A model generated the notes under the pieces. The model saw only the letters and a list, made by a program, of their open reading frames with translations, was not told the origin of the DNA and ran no database searches. From the NCBI GenBank assembly GCA_013289685.1, contig JABCZL010000005.1, forward strand, positions 310,001-374,000: a stretch of DNA of 64,000 nucleotides. Reading direction: 5' to 3'. Source of the stretch: Acidobacteriota bacterium (GTDB lineage Bacteria; Acidobacteriota; Terriglobia; Terriglobales; Acidobacteriaceae). Positions 34,987 to 44,847 of this stretch are shown in pieces. The position numbers and the translations under genes are program-made. The stretch's first letter is position 1. Each line of letters opens with the position of its first letter.

Positions 34987-37464
34987 TTACATCAGCTGAC
35001 GCCCGCCACCTACCTCGACCGGAACAGGCATTACAATTGCCGACACTCCCGCTTTTCTTCCGCGTGTTGCCCACAGGTATGCACCAAACGCAAACGCGTA
35101 ACAAATAAATCCACTCCAGAATGTGCTGGCAATGCCCGCGTTCATGGAGATTGCCGCCGCCAGCACTGAGCCGCAAATGGATGTTGCACCGTTCACTCCC
35201 CAGAAGGCCGGCGTGAGTGCGTCGACCTGGCTGGCCGCGAGTTTCAACCCGAGCGGAAAGGCCATGCCCATAAAAAATCCCAACGGAAAAAGAATTCCGG
35301 CCGCGACTGCAATGCGCACCGCATTCACCGACGAAGCGAAGGCGGACGTCGCATAGGGCGTCAGCACTCCAAACACAAGCATCGCTACCAACAACAGGAG
35401 CAGCCGGCCCAGCGCGCCTCGTCCAGCTTGCGTTATGCTTCGCGTCGTATAGCTTCCAAACCCGCTCGACAACAGCAGCGAGAACAGCACCACCGAAAGC
35501 GCGTACGTGGGATGTCCAAGGAAGACGATCAGCCGTTGCATTTGAGAAATCTCGATCAGCATGAAGCCCAGGCCAATCGCGGCGAAAAACGTAAGATGAG
35601 GCACTACGCTACGCAGCACTTCTTTTTGCATCGACCGCAGCGGCAGCCAGATGCAGATCAAGGTCGGTATGGTGATGAACAACAGCAGGACTCCTACCAC
35701 GGCGCCTGACGTTGCGTAGATCGCAGCGTTGGGGTCTTCCGCGAGCTGCCGCACTCGCAGCAGGTTGCGAAACTTCATCATATAAAAAAAGAATGGAGAA
35801 TCATCCGTCGGGGCGGACAGGTTCACGGGTAGAGATTGGACAACCCCTCCGGGGTCCTGTCCCGTAGCCAGCGCTGCGAAAACCGGATCGAGCGCAAAGC
35901 GCGGGCTCAGCACTACGTCAAATTGCATCTGCTTGGCGACCGCTTCCACCCGATCAATGTCAGCCGCGGTGAAGGGCTTCTTGCCAATCAGGATCGTGAC
36001 CGCTCCAATCGGCTCGCCTTCCACGCTCCGCCGGGAATTCTTCACCAGCAGAATATGAGAACGTGGATCCTCCACGCCGCTGGCTCGCAAACTGGCCGCC
36101 GCCAGTGAAGTGAGCCGGTAAGCTTCGGCTGGCAATCCGGGTAGATACCAGCGGGAGAAGGAGAGTACGCCGTCGGGAGTCAGGCGATGCAGAAACATGT
36201 TCCAGCACTCGACCGTATACAACGAGTTTTCCGTGAGAGTTAAAGCGCCCGCAGCGGTAGCCGCCCAAGTGTCAATGAACGAGGCTTCCAGAATGTCGAA
36301 GCGTTCGGGTGTGCGCGCCAGATAACTGCGCGCTTCATCGTTCACAAATGTCACTTTAGGATTTCGATCCAAGTGCCCTGTGAAATCGCCGAACCTGCCA
36401 TTGACCGTGCGGATGATGTTCTGATTGATTTCCACGGCGCGAACCGACTTTTGCTTGAAGAGCAGAGCCGACAGTACATCTCTGCCGCCTCCCGCCCCGA
36501 CAATCAACACATTCGCGTCCGACCGGATGTAGTGAACGAGGTTCTTGACGTCGTACTTGAGGTAGTCCAGGTCGTCGATCGAGACTCCATTATTCAACGC
36601 TGTCAGCGTTGTTTCCGCGTCGGAGTCGATCTTTAGATGAAGTTGCCGGAACGGCCGGTCGGTGGGATAGGTGACGCTGATCCCTTCCGAAATGACTTTG
36701 GACGGCGTATTCGCGTCCCCCCGCACCGTAATGCGGGAAAACGAATTCCATTTTTCGTACAGAGCCGGTGGTTCCTGTTCGCCCTTGGCCCAAGTGATCC
36801 GCAGCAGAGATGCCTGACGTTGAGCCAGAACTGTGTTGACGACGACAAAGATGGCGAACGCCGTTCCCAGGATGAAGGCCGCTTTCCGGAACCGGTGTTC
36901 CGCAGCATCGATAGAAAATAAAACCGCCGCAACGCAGCCCAACAGGCCGACTAACACCACCGCCGTCGGAGCATCGGTCGCGCGCAACACATAAATGAGC
37001 ACGATGCACCCCGTAGCGGCGCCAAACAAATCGGCGGCATAAAGACCGCTGACGCTGCGGGGGAACTTGGTGAGAGCAGCGCAGACGCACACTCCGCTGA
37101 AATAAAACGGGTAGGCCAGCACGAAGTAGGAAACGGCGATCCAAATCACGGCCAGCGTGGGATGCGAACGGAAGGGCACGAGTACATGCGCCACTACGGT
37201 AACAATTGCAGTGACCGCGAACCAAAACGCACTGCGCGCCATTTGCCGCTTCGTACTCGTTTCGTCGTAGAGTTCGGGATGCCGGTAAACCTGCAACGCG
37301 CCCACGGTCATGCCGAACATGGCCAGCGAAATGGCCACGAAGGCAAAGTGATACCACATGGTCACGCTGAAGATCCGCGTCAGCAGGATCTCGAGCATCA
37401 TGGTGGCAAGCGTAATGAAGAACAGACCAACTACTGTCAGGCGCGAGGCGCGCACATCCGTCAT
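34987..37464 (-). CDS. membrane spermidine-synthase-like protein
   Basis: This is an 825-residue protein with about seven N-terminal membrane helices (FFITLATMMLEILLTRIFSV and following), a methyltransferase-fold domain and further C-terminal helices. The central domain has the SAM-type loop LIVGAGGGRDVLSALLF, the acidic residue in VRAVEINQNII and DEARSYLARTPERFDILEA. This matches the family of integral membrane proteins carrying a polyamine aminopropyltransferase-like domain. The enzymatic Asp residues of true spermidine synthases are not clearly kept, so polyamine synthesis is uncertain. It is monocistronic. Confidence 0.85.
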   Translation of the reverse strand: MTDVRASRLTVVGLFFITLATMMLEILLTRIFSVTMWYHFAFVAISLAMFGMTVGALQVYRHPELYDETSTKRQMARSAFWFAVTAIVTVVAHVLVPFRSHPTLAVIWIAVSYFVLAYPFYFSGVCVCAALTKFPRSVSGLYAADLFGAATGCIVLIYVLRATDAPTAVVLVGLLGCVAAVLFSIDAAEHRFRKAAFILGTAFAIFVVVNTVLAQRQASLLRITWAKGEQEPPALYEKWNSFSRITVRGDANTPSKVISEGISVTYPTDRPFRQLHLKIDSDAETTLTALNNGVSIDDLDYLKYDVKNLVHYIRSDANVLIVGAGGGRDVLSALLFKQKSVRAVEINQNIIRTVNGRFGDFTGHLDRNPKVTFVNDEARSYLARTPERFDILEASFIDTWAATAAGALTLTENSLYTVECWNMFLHRLTPDGVLSFSRWYLPGLPAEAYRLTSLAAASLRASGVEDPRSHILLVKNSRRSVEGEPIGAVTILIGKKPFTAADIDRVEAVAKQMQFDVVLSPRFALDPVFAALATGQDPGGVVQSLPVNLSAPTDDSPFFFYMMKFRNLLRVRQLAEDPNAAIYATSGAVVGVLLLFITIPTLICIWLPLRSMQKEVLRSVVPHLTFFAAIGLGFMLIEISQMQRLIVFLGHPTYALSVVLFSLLLSSGFGSYTTRSITQAGRGALGRLLLLLVAMLVFGVLTPYATSAFASSVNAVRIAVAAGILFPLGFFMGMAFPLGLKLAASQVDALTPAFWGVNGATSICGSVLAAAISMNAGIASTFWSGFICYAFAFGAYLWATRGRKAGVSAIVMPVPVEVGGGRQLM

Positions 37465-37657
37465 CGTCGATTCGACCCCTTCAGAAGTCCCGGCGATTCT
37501 CCGAGAGAATCTTCATTTTGATTTAAGTTGCGGGAGATACCAATGATTTTACACTCTGCCGTGGCTTGACCGGCTCAAACTCGAATGTTAGTTTCGGTTC
37601 ACACGTGACTCTCCGAGGTACATCACGCTGAACTGGGCAGGGAAGCCGCTTCCAATC

Positions 37658-37729
37658 ATTGATCTTCACCGGCGAAATTTTCTTGTACGCTTCTGCCAGA
37701 CCGCCGGAGCCACCCTGATTCCCAACCGC
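37658..37729 (+). other. probable Tat signal upstream of the listed start
   Basis: The frame of the next gene is open upstream of its first standard start codon (TTG at 37730) and encodes HRRNFLVRFCQTAGA then TLIPNRLWG. This is a convincing twin-arginine signal (RRNFL plus a hydrophobic stretch). In this frame there is no ATG, GTG or TTG between the stop at 37589 and 37730. Candidates are ATT at 37658 or ATC at 37655, 10-13 bases after AGGGAAG, or CTG at 37628. Confidence 0.55.
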
Positions 37730-40700
37730 TTGTGGGGGCTCGCGTCCCAGGATTCAACATCCTTACCACCTCGGAGCGAGCCGCTCGCCGGCACCGGATT
37801 CCATCTGCACCCTCATTATCGAACCGAGCGGCCGCTGGATTCCACGCTGCTGAAGGTGCAGGCAGGCCTCGACGATTTCATCACAGAAAAATATGCCGAC
37901 CAGATTGCCGCGATTCTCGCGAAGTGGAGCGCCAGCCTGTTGCAGTCCCCGCGGGAAACGCAGGCTATCGCGAAAGTTCTCGCAGCGGATTTTTCTGGCT
38001 CATCGCTGCAGCCAGTCGAATCGCGAGTCGTGCGGTCCGGCGTGGCGCTTCAAGTACATCAGAACAAATTTTCCACTCAGCCCGCGCTCGACCGCGATGC
38101 CTTTCTTCGAGAATGGCAATCCGCGTTCAGCGGCTTTTCCCAAGTAATCACCGCGGAATTCCAGATTACCGGGATCGACGCCGCGAGTGGCGAATCTCCA
38201 AAATCGCCCTCCGCGCCCCAACTCCCAAGTCGGCTGCAAACTCGCGTTCGGTATGAAATCGTGGGCAGCGGCGCCAATTTCCATCGCGAACAGCGCGTCG
38301 GCAACTGGGACCTTGTATGGGAACCATCTTCTTCCGGCGAGTTTCGTCTCCGCGGATGGCAAGCGCTCGGCGAAACTCAGGCCCGTTCCAATTTCCCAAT
38401 CTATGTGGACATCACGTCCGCGGCCCTGGGCAGCAATTCTTCTTACACGGCGCAACTGCTGCACGGTACCGACTGCTGGCGGACGGTACTCGACGGCGCA
38501 TCTGGCATCGACATCTACGGCCACAACGGCGTTTCGGTCGCCGACATCGACAACGACGGATTCGACGATCTCTACGTCTGCCAGCCGGCGGGCCTGCCCA
38601 ATCGCCTGTATCGGAACCGCGGCGACGGGACGTTCGAAGATATTACCGAATCGTCCGGTCTGGGGATTCTGGAAAACACGGCCTGCGCCCTCTTCGCCGA
38701 TTTCGACAACGACGGCCGCCAGGACGTCATCGTGGTGCGTGCCAACGGCCCGTTGTTATTCCTGAACGAAGGCGGAGGTAAGTTTCGACAAAAGCCCGAT
38801 GGGTTCCAGTTCGCGAATCCTCCGCAGGGAACTTTCACTGGGGCGGCCGCCGCCGACTACGACCGCGACGGCTGGCTCGACGTTTACTTCTGCCTGTACG
38901 CCTACTATCAAGGCACCGGGCAATATAAATATCCCTCTCCGTATCACGATGCCGAAAACGGCCCGCCCAATTTTCTGATGCGCAACCACGGTGACAGGAC
39001 GTTTCGCGACGTGACCGCCGCGTCGGGCCTGAATCAGAACAACACCCGTTACAGCTTTTGCTGCGGATGGAGCGACTACAACCGCGACGGCTGGCCCGAT
39101 CTCTACGTGGTCAACGATTTTGGCCGGAAAAATCTATACCGCAACAACGGCGACGGAACGTTCGTGGACGTTGCTCCTCAGGCGGCCGCCGAAGATATCG
39201 GCGCGGGGATGAGTGTTTCCTGGCTCGACTACGACAACGACGGCGCAGAGGATATCTACGTCGGCAATATGTGGACGGCGGCCGGCGAACGCGTCTCGAC
39301 TCAGGAAATCTTCAAGAAAGATTCGTCCAAGGAAGTCAGGGCCCTTTATCAGAAACACGCGATGGGGAATTCGTTGCTTGGGAATCGCGGCCTCACTTTC
39401 GAGGATACGACGTCTTCCGCAGGCGTCGCTATGGGCCGCTGGGCGTGGTCGAGCGACACCTTCGATTTCGATCACGACGGGTTTCCCGATCTCTACATCA
39501 CCAACGGCATGGTCTCTGGCATTTCGCATCCCGAGGTCTCGCGCGAAGATCCTTCCCACCAAGACCTCAACAGTTTCTTCTGGCGGCAGGTCGTGGCCCT
39601 GTCCCCCGACGAAGCCCGCGCGTCTCACGCCTACGAGCAAGGATGGAATGCCCTCAACGAACTTATCCGCGCCGACGGCACCTGGAGCGGTTACGAGCGA
39701 AATGTTTTCTACGCCAACAACCGGGACGGAACGTTCTCCGACGTTTCCGGTGTCGTCGGACTGGACTTCGTGCAAGATAGCCGGTCGTTCGCTCTCGCCG
39801 ACTTCGATCACGATGGGCGCCTCGAAGTGTTCCTGAAGAACCGCAACGCTCCGCAACTCAGGCTGCTGAAGAATGTAGTGGGGGATCTGCCGCCGTCGAT
39901 TGCGTTCCGTCTGCAGGGGACGAAAAGTAACCGCGACGCCATCGGAGCGTCGGTCACGGTTGAAACCCGCTCGGGCCGCCAGACGCGCATGCTTCAGGCC
40001 GGATCAGGCTTCCTATCCCAGCACGGCAAGGATGTCTTCTTCGGCCTCGGAGAGGCGAAAGGTCCGGTGCGAGCATCGATTCGCTGGCCCAGTGGCCTGG
40101 TGCAGGAACTGCACGATCTTCCCAACAATCACAGAATCTGGGTTGTCGAGGGATCCGAACCCTCGCGCACAGAACCGTTCAAGACTCAGGTGACGAATCA
40201 TGCTCCTGTTCGAGCCCAGGCCTCTGAAACAGTCGAAGAACTTCCAACCAAAGTCGAAACCTGGCTTCTCGTGCCCTTTGCTGCTCCGGATTTTTCGCTT
40301 CCCGACCTATCGGGGAAAGTGCAGACGCTGTCAAGTAGGCGAGGCAAGCCTACGTTGCTGAACTTCTGGACCACGAATGCCGCCGATTCGCGGGAAGAGT
40401 TGAGGCTGCTCGAGAATTCCCACACAGATTGGGCAACGAAAGGGCTGCAACTGATCACAGTGAACGTGGACGATTCCGGCGACGACGGCGTCCGCAATCT
40501 CGCTCAGCAAGTTACATTCCCGATCCTGCGTGGCTCCGAAGACGTCGCCGCCATCTACAACATCCTCTATCGCCAACTGTTCGACCGTCACCGCGATCTC
40601 ACCCTTCCAACATCGTTCCTGATTGACAGTAACGGCGACATCGTGAAGGTGTACCAGGGCCCTCTCGACGCCGTGCACCTCGAATACGACCTCCAGCACA

Positions 40701-41533
40701 TTCCGCAAACGGATGCGGAACGACTGGCGCGCGCGCTCCCTTTCCCCAGTGCAGGCGACAAGCTCGCATTCGGTCGAAACTATCTTTCGTATGGCGCCCT
40801 GTTTTTTCAGCGCGGATATCTCGATCAAGCCGAAGCCTCATTCCAGCAGGCTTTGCGCGACGATCCTTCGAGTGCCGAGGCCCTATATGGCATCGGAAGT
40901 GTTTACCTGAATCAGAACAAAAACTCTGCTGCACGTGAAAGTTTCGAACGCGCGGTGAAACTAGAAGCGAATTATCCCGACACGCTGCCCGACGCCTGGA
41001 ACAACCTTGGCGTGATTGCCACGCGCGAAGGGCGCGTAGACGACGCAGTTCCGTGTTTTCTCGAAGCCCTCCGCCTGAACCCGCATCACCTGCTGTCTCT
41101 CGACAACCTGGGCAACGCGTATCGTTCGCAAAAACGTTGGGACGACGCCCGCAAAGTTCTGGAGCGGGCTTTGGAGGTTGCTCCACAAGATCCTGAAGCG
41201 AACTACAGTCTGGGGATGGTTTTCACGCAAACGGATGACACGAACAAAGCTTATGAATACCTGCAGCGCGCGTTGCATGCGCGACCCGTGTATCCCGAGG
41301 CCCTGAACAATCTCGGAGTGCTCTACCTGGTCACACAGCGCCGCGATCAGGCAGTGGCCAGTTTCGAGCAGTGCATCCGCGTGGCCCCCGCGTTCGATCA
41401 GGCGTATCTGAATCTGGCGCGCGTCTATGCATTAGAAGGCGCGCGCGAGAAGGCACGAGGCGTGCTGCTCGACTTGCTCAAACAGCATCCCGATCACCCT
41501 CAAGCCAGGGAGATGCTCGAGCAATTGCAATAG
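37730..41533 (+). CDS. CRTAC1-like giant: FG-GAP, UnbV/ASPIC, thioredoxin-fold, TPR
   Basis: This is an exported protein of at least 1,267 residues. After about 230 residues of unknown fold come seven FG-GAP/VCBS repeats with Ca-binding loops (DIDNDGFDDLYV, DFDNDGRQDVIV, DYDRDGWLDVYF, DYNRDGWPDLYV, DYDNDGAEDIYV, DFDHDGFPDLYI, DFDHDGRLEVFL). An UnbV/ASPIC domain follows (DAIGASVTVETRSGRQTR), then an AhpC/TlpA-like thioredoxin fold and about six TPRs to the end. The thioredoxin part reads LLNFWTTNAADSREEL, lacking the CxxC, so it cannot do dithiol chemistry. The listed TTG start probably truncates a Tat signal (see 37658-37729). Confidence 0.9.
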   Translation: MWGLASQDSTSLPPRSEPLAGTGFHLHPHYRTERPLDSTLLKVQAGLDDFITEKYADQIAAILAKWSASLLQSPRETQAIAKVLAADFSGSSLQPVESRVVRSGVALQVHQNKFSTQPALDRDAFLREWQSAFSGFSQVITAEFQITGIDAASGESPKSPSAPQLPSRLQTRVRYEIVGSGANFHREQRVGNWDLVWEPSSSGEFRLRGWQALGETQARSNFPIYVDITSAALGSNSSYTAQLLHGTDCWRTVLDGASGIDIYGHNGVSVADIDNDGFDDLYVCQPAGLPNRLYRNRGDGTFEDITESSGLGILENTACALFADFDNDGRQDVIVVRANGPLLFLNEGGGKFRQKPDGFQFANPPQGTFTGAAAADYDRDGWLDVYFCLYAYYQGTGQYKYPSPYHDAENGPPNFLMRNHGDRTFRDVTAASGLNQNNTRYSFCCGWSDYNRDGWPDLYVVNDFGRKNLYRNNGDGTFVDVAPQAAAEDIGAGMSVSWLDYDNDGAEDIYVGNMWTAAGERVSTQEIFKKDSSKEVRALYQKHAMGNSLLGNRGLTFEDTTSSAGVAMGRWAWSSDTFDFDHDGFPDLYITNGMVSGISHPEVSREDPSHQDLNSFFWRQVVALSPDEARASHAYEQGWNALNELIRADGTWSGYERNVFYANNRDGTFSDVSGVVGLDFVQDSRSFALADFDHDGRLEVFLKNRNAPQLRLLKNVVGDLPPSIAFRLQGTKSNRDAIGASVTVETRSGRQTRMLQAGSGFLSQHGKDVFFGLGEAKGPVRASIRWPSGLVQELHDLPNNHRIWVVEGSEPSRTEPFKTQVTNHAPVRAQASETVEELPTKVETWLLVPFAAPDFSLPDLSGKVQTLSSRRGKPTLLNFWTTNAADSREELRLLENSHTDWATKGLQLITVNVDDSGDDGVRNLAQQVTFPILRGSEDVAAIYNILYRQLFDRHRDLTLPTSFLIDSNGDIVKVYQGPLDAVHLEYDLQHIPQTDAERLARALPFPSAGDKLAFGRNYLSYGALFFQRGYLDQAEASFQQALRDDPSSAEALYGIGSVYLNQNKNSAARESFERAVKLEANYPDTLPDAWNNLGVIATREGRVDDAVPCFLEALRLNPHHLLSLDNLGNAYRSQKRWDDARKVLERALEVAPQDPEANYSLGMVFTQTDDTNKAYEYLQRALHARPVYPEALNNLGVLYLVTQRRDQAVASFEQCIRVAPAFDQAYLNLARVYALEGAREKARGVLLDLLKQHPDHPQAREMLEQLQ

Positions 41534-41538
41534 TGAGT

Positions 41539-42627
41539 TCAAGGCTTTGGTGTCGGCGCCGTCAGCAGGTCGACGAACATCTTGTAGAACCTCTCCGTAT
41601 CCAGATCGACCTGCACTTCAACCGGCGGGCCCACAATCATGGGTTTGTCGCGTTCCGTCCAACTCAGTGTGCTTCCATATCCTGCGCCGCGGCCGAGGTC
41701 AACGTCCAGATAACGCATACCCCTCGCGGTGATCAAACTCGGATCGAGCCACGCCAGCGCCGTGAGTTCATCCCACAGATAGTTGTATTCGCCGAACACA
41801 CGCGAGTACGAACCGACATAACGAGCCGCCGGCGTGTTGCCTGCCTTGACCCGGTCGAGCAACTTTTGAGTCACACGTGTCTTGACGGAAATATCCACAG
41901 TGGTGCAGACAATCTTCTTCCACGGCGCCATCAGCACGATGTGCGCCGCCTCCGGATCAAACCAGAGGTTGAATTCGTGCCGGGGCGCATTCGCGAACTC
42001 GGGATCGTCTGTCTTAGGATTCAAGCTCCCGCCCATGAACACCAACTCTTTCGCCAGTCCCGCGAACTCCGGATCAATCGAGATGGCGAGCGCCAGGTTG
42101 GTCATCGGCCCGCCTTCATAGATCGTGATCTCGTGCGGATACTTCCGGACCATGCGCACCAGGAAATGCGCTTCGTCCTCGTCCAGCGCTTTGGTGGTCG
42201 GCTTGCCTTCCGGCATTTCGCCCAACTGATCGGCCGGGTGATATTGCCGCGGAGTCCACGCTCCCACCCACTGCACGGTGCCGAATTGCTGTTCCCAAAG
42301 TTCCGTTTCCTGTTGCCGCCGCACCAGCGGATACTCGGCTCCCGGCATCACTGGGATGTCCGTGCGCTCGATGATCTCCAGCATGCGCAAGGTGTGCGCG
42401 ACTTCCTCTTTGAGCCAGGCATCGCCGGTCACTACAGTCACGCCGAGGACTTCGGTCTGTGGAGACTGCATTAGCAGCAAGATTGCCTGCTGATCGGTTC
42501 CTCCCGGCCCAGCTGCGTCCTGATCGATAATGATCTTGCGCTTGCCCGAGGACTGCTGGCTCCAGCCCGCGAGGGACGTCGCGATCAGCAAGGCAATTCC
42601 TATCATCGACAGCCGAACGAATTTCAT
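41539..42627 (-). CDS. exported nucleoside hydrolase-like protein
   Basis: This is a 362-residue protein with a signal peptide (MIGIALLIATSLAGWSQ) and the IunH fold. Recognisable elements are EGGPMTNLALAI, ELVFMGGSL, EFNLWFDPEAA and the C-terminal WDELTALAWLDPSL. The Ca-binding N-terminal motif, DxDxGxDDA in classical enzymes, is IDQDAAGPGGTDQQAI here: the two leading Asp remain, but there is an insertion and DQQ replaces DDA. It may hydrolyse N-ribosides in the periplasm or have a changed substrate. The ATG at 42627 has GGAGA five bases upstream. It is convergent with the CRTAC1-like gene (6-base gap). Confidence 0.85.
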   Translation of the reverse strand: MKFVRLSMIGIALLIATSLAGWSQQSSGKRKIIIDQDAAGPGGTDQQAILLLMQSPQTEVLGVTVVTGDAWLKEEVAHTLRMLEIIERTDIPVMPGAEYPLVRRQQETELWEQQFGTVQWVGAWTPRQYHPADQLGEMPEGKPTTKALDEDEAHFLVRMVRKYPHEITIYEGGPMTNLALAISIDPEFAGLAKELVFMGGSLNPKTDDPEFANAPRHEFNLWFDPEAAHIVLMAPWKKIVCTTVDISVKTRVTQKLLDRVKAGNTPAARYVGSYSRVFGEYNYLWDELTALAWLDPSLITARGMRYLDVDLGRGAGYGSTLSWTERDKPMIVGPPVEVQVDLDTERFYKMFVDLLTAPTPKP

Positions 42628-42817
42628 CTAGTCTCCATTGATCCCATGCCACAAAGCATTGCATTCTATTTTGAATGTGGGTTCTTCGCCAGAGACTTCG
42701 CACGGTCTAGAAAAAGCCGACGGAAGCTTCAGTTGCGAGCCGTCATGCCGGCAGATAGAATTCCCGACTAGGCGCGGCGAACAGTTTTCGGTGAACCATC
42801 CATTCGCGCCCGTCTTC

Positions 42818-44443
42818 ATGGGCCGTCTCAACGCAGTCTTACGGAAATTTCGGTCCGCTCGCGTCATGGGCGGCGGCCTCGTCGTGCTCGCTCTCTTCAC
42901 GCTCTCGCCGACCCTCCAGTCGCAAGAGTCAGCTTCGTTACGCGGCACCGTTCGCGATTCAGAAGGAAAGCCAGTTGCCGGCGCAGCGGTCAAGCTGCGG
43001 GCCAAGGACCAATCGCAGACGCAAACGGCTCACACCGATTCCCAGGGCGACTACAGGTTTGACGGGCAACGCGGCGGAGCCTACGTTTTGCGAGCCGAAA
43101 TGGCTGGATACGGCGACGCGGAAATTACTGCACTCTCTCTCGGCCCGAAGGAGGCGAAGAACGTCGATCTCATTCTCACAACCCCGTCGCAAGCAACTTC
43201 TTCACGGGCAGCAGAGTTCTTTGACCAACCTCGATTCACGGTCGCCGGAGTCACGGACACTACAACCACGGGCAGTCACGGTTCCGATACGACCGCGCGA
43301 ACCCGGGACACACTCGCCAAAGAAACTGTTTCCTTGGGCAACGCCCCGCCCGACGCTGGCCGCGCTGCTGCGTCCGAGAGCGAAAAATCGTTGCGCGAAA
43401 GCGTAGAACACGATCCTCATAGCTTTGAGGCCAACCATCGTCTCGGAAAAGTGCTGGCCGAAAACGGCAGAGCGCGCGAGGCGATCCCATATCTCGAGCG
43501 TGCTGGCGAACTCAAGGCCGGCGACTACGAAAATGCCTACGAGCTGGCGCTGGCCAACGAAAGCGCCGGCAATTACGAGCGGGCACGGGACAACGCGCAA
43601 ACCTTGCTGCCGCGTTTCGACAAAGCTGAAGTCCATCACTTACTCGGCGATGTCCAGGAGAAGCTCGGCAATTCACTCGAGTCTGTGCGCGAGTACCAGC
43701 GCGCCGTTGAATTTGACCCCAGCGAGACTTACATTTTTGACTGGGGCTCCGAACTCCTGCTGCATCACGCCCCCGAGCCCGCGGCGGAAGTCTTCGCCCA
43801 GGGCAACCGCCTGTATCCCCGGTCGGCCCGCATGCTGGTCGGACTCGGTGCGGCCTGGTTTGCCCAAGGATCGTTCGCTCAGGCGGTGCAGAAGATCTGC
43901 GAGGCCTCCGACCTGAATCCCAACGATTCGATTCCGTACCGGTTTCTGGGCACGATGCTAGAGACGGAGATCACGCCCTCACAAGAAGCCGTCGAAAAGC
44001 TGCGCCGTTTTGTCGAGCGCCAACCGAACAACGCCGAGGCGAACTACTATTACGCAGTCGGACTTTGGAAGCTTCGAACACAGCCGCAGGACGCTGCCCG
44101 CGCAGCGCAGGTCGAGTCTCTGCTGAGAAGCGCGATTCATCTCGATCCCAAATATGCTGCCGCCTACCTCCAACTGGGCATTCTCCACTCCGAGCAGAAC
44201 GACTATCCGGCGGCCATCACCGACTACCAGCAAGCCATCCAGGCAGATCCGCAGATGGAGCAAGTTCATTATCGGCTGGCCCAGGCCTACCGGCATGTTG
44301 GTGATGTTGCCAAGTCGAAAGCGGAACTCAAAGAGTACGATCAGGCAGCCAAAAAATCAGCGCAGCAGGCGGAGCGCGAGCGCCATGAAATCCTGCGGTT
44401 CGTCTACACTCTGCGCGATCAGCCCGCGTCTCAAAGCCCATAG
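42818..44443 (+). CDS. exported carboxypeptidase-regulatory / TPR protein
   Basis: This is a protein of about 541 residues. The signal peptide is GGGLVVLALFTLSPTLQSQ. A carboxypeptidase-regulatory-like beta-sandwich follows (ASLRGTVRDSEGKPVAGAAVKLRA, then DSQGDYRFDGQRGGAYVLRAEMAGY). The remainder is a TPR solenoid (SFEANHRLGKVLAENGRAREAIPYLERAG through AAAYLQLGILHSEQNDYPAAITDYQQAI). It is probably an envelope scaffold protein. The start is uncertain: the ATG at 42818 gives a normal signal, while a GTG at 42791 is also in frame. It is transcribed divergently from the nucleoside-hydrolase-like gene. Confidence 0.85.
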   Translation: MGRLNAVLRKFRSARVMGGGLVVLALFTLSPTLQSQESASLRGTVRDSEGKPVAGAAVKLRAKDQSQTQTAHTDSQGDYRFDGQRGGAYVLRAEMAGYGDAEITALSLGPKEAKNVDLILTTPSQATSSRAAEFFDQPRFTVAGVTDTTTTGSHGSDTTARTRDTLAKETVSLGNAPPDAGRAAASESEKSLRESVEHDPHSFEANHRLGKVLAENGRAREAIPYLERAGELKAGDYENAYELALANESAGNYERARDNAQTLLPRFDKAEVHHLLGDVQEKLGNSLESVREYQRAVEFDPSETYIFDWGSELLLHHAPEPAAEVFAQGNRLYPRSARMLVGLGAAWFAQGSFAQAVQKICEASDLNPNDSIPYRFLGTMLETEITPSQEAVEKLRRFVERQPNNAEANYYYAVGLWKLRTQPQDAARAAQVESLLRSAIHLDPKYAAAYLQLGILHSEQNDYPAAITDYQQAIQADPQMEQVHYRLAQAYRHVGDVAKSKAELKEYDQAAKKSAQQAERERHEILRFVYTLRDQPASQSP

Positions 44444-44470
44444 CCCGGCTGCGACTGGCGTTTCTTCGGA

Positions 44471-44490
44471 GCTTCCCAAGGCAGGGAAGC
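44471..44490 (+). terminator. hairpin after the TPR gene
   Basis: GCTTCCC (44471-44477) pairs with GGGAAGC (44484-44490), and flanking bases extend the stem imperfectly. It lies about 30 bases past the TPR gene stop. The nearest T-run (CTTTTTG) is about 27 bases further on, so this is a weak terminator call. Confidence 0.35.
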
Positions 44491-44568
44491 CTCCGCTCCA
44501 CCTCGCCGTGTGTTACACTTTTTGATTCATATTGACAAACTGTTGCACGCAGGACGCCCAATCCACAA

Positions 44569-44847
44569 ATGCTTTTTTCCAAAGAATATGTGGGCTATCT
44601 GGCCCGCGAAGTCACCAAGAAACTGATTGCTGGCAAGTTCATCGAGACCTCGTCGGTTCCGGCCGTAACCGAGCGGGTGAACGCCGCTTTGGTCGACGAA
44701 CTCTCGCTGGAAGACCGCATCAACGATGAGGTCCGCGTCATCCTCGAAGCCTACTCCGACGAAATGCAGAAGACCGGCGCCAATTACCAGGAGATGTTCC
44801 GCAAGGTCAAAACCGAACTGGTGCGCAAGTACAAGGCGGTGCTGTGA
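44569..44847 (+). CDS. DUF507 family protein, copy 1
   Basis: This is a 92-residue, charged, all-helical protein (MLFSKEYVGYLAREVTKKL, LEDRINDEVRVILEAYSDEM). It matches the DUF507 family, small proteins of unknown role found as adjacent pairs. The stop codon overlaps the GTG start of the next DUF507 gene by four bases, so the two are translationally coupled and may form a heterodimer. A queuosine-pathway gene follows. Confidence 0.85.
   Translation: MLFSKEYVGYLAREVTKKLIAGKFIETSSVPAVTERVNAALVDELSLEDRINDEVRVILEAYSDEMQKTGANYQEMFRKVKTELVRKYKAVL

Noticed and set aside
40276..40740. Functional thioredoxin domain in the CRTAC1-like protein
   Set aside because: The CxxC motif is missing (TTNAAD in its place), so redox activity is not supported.
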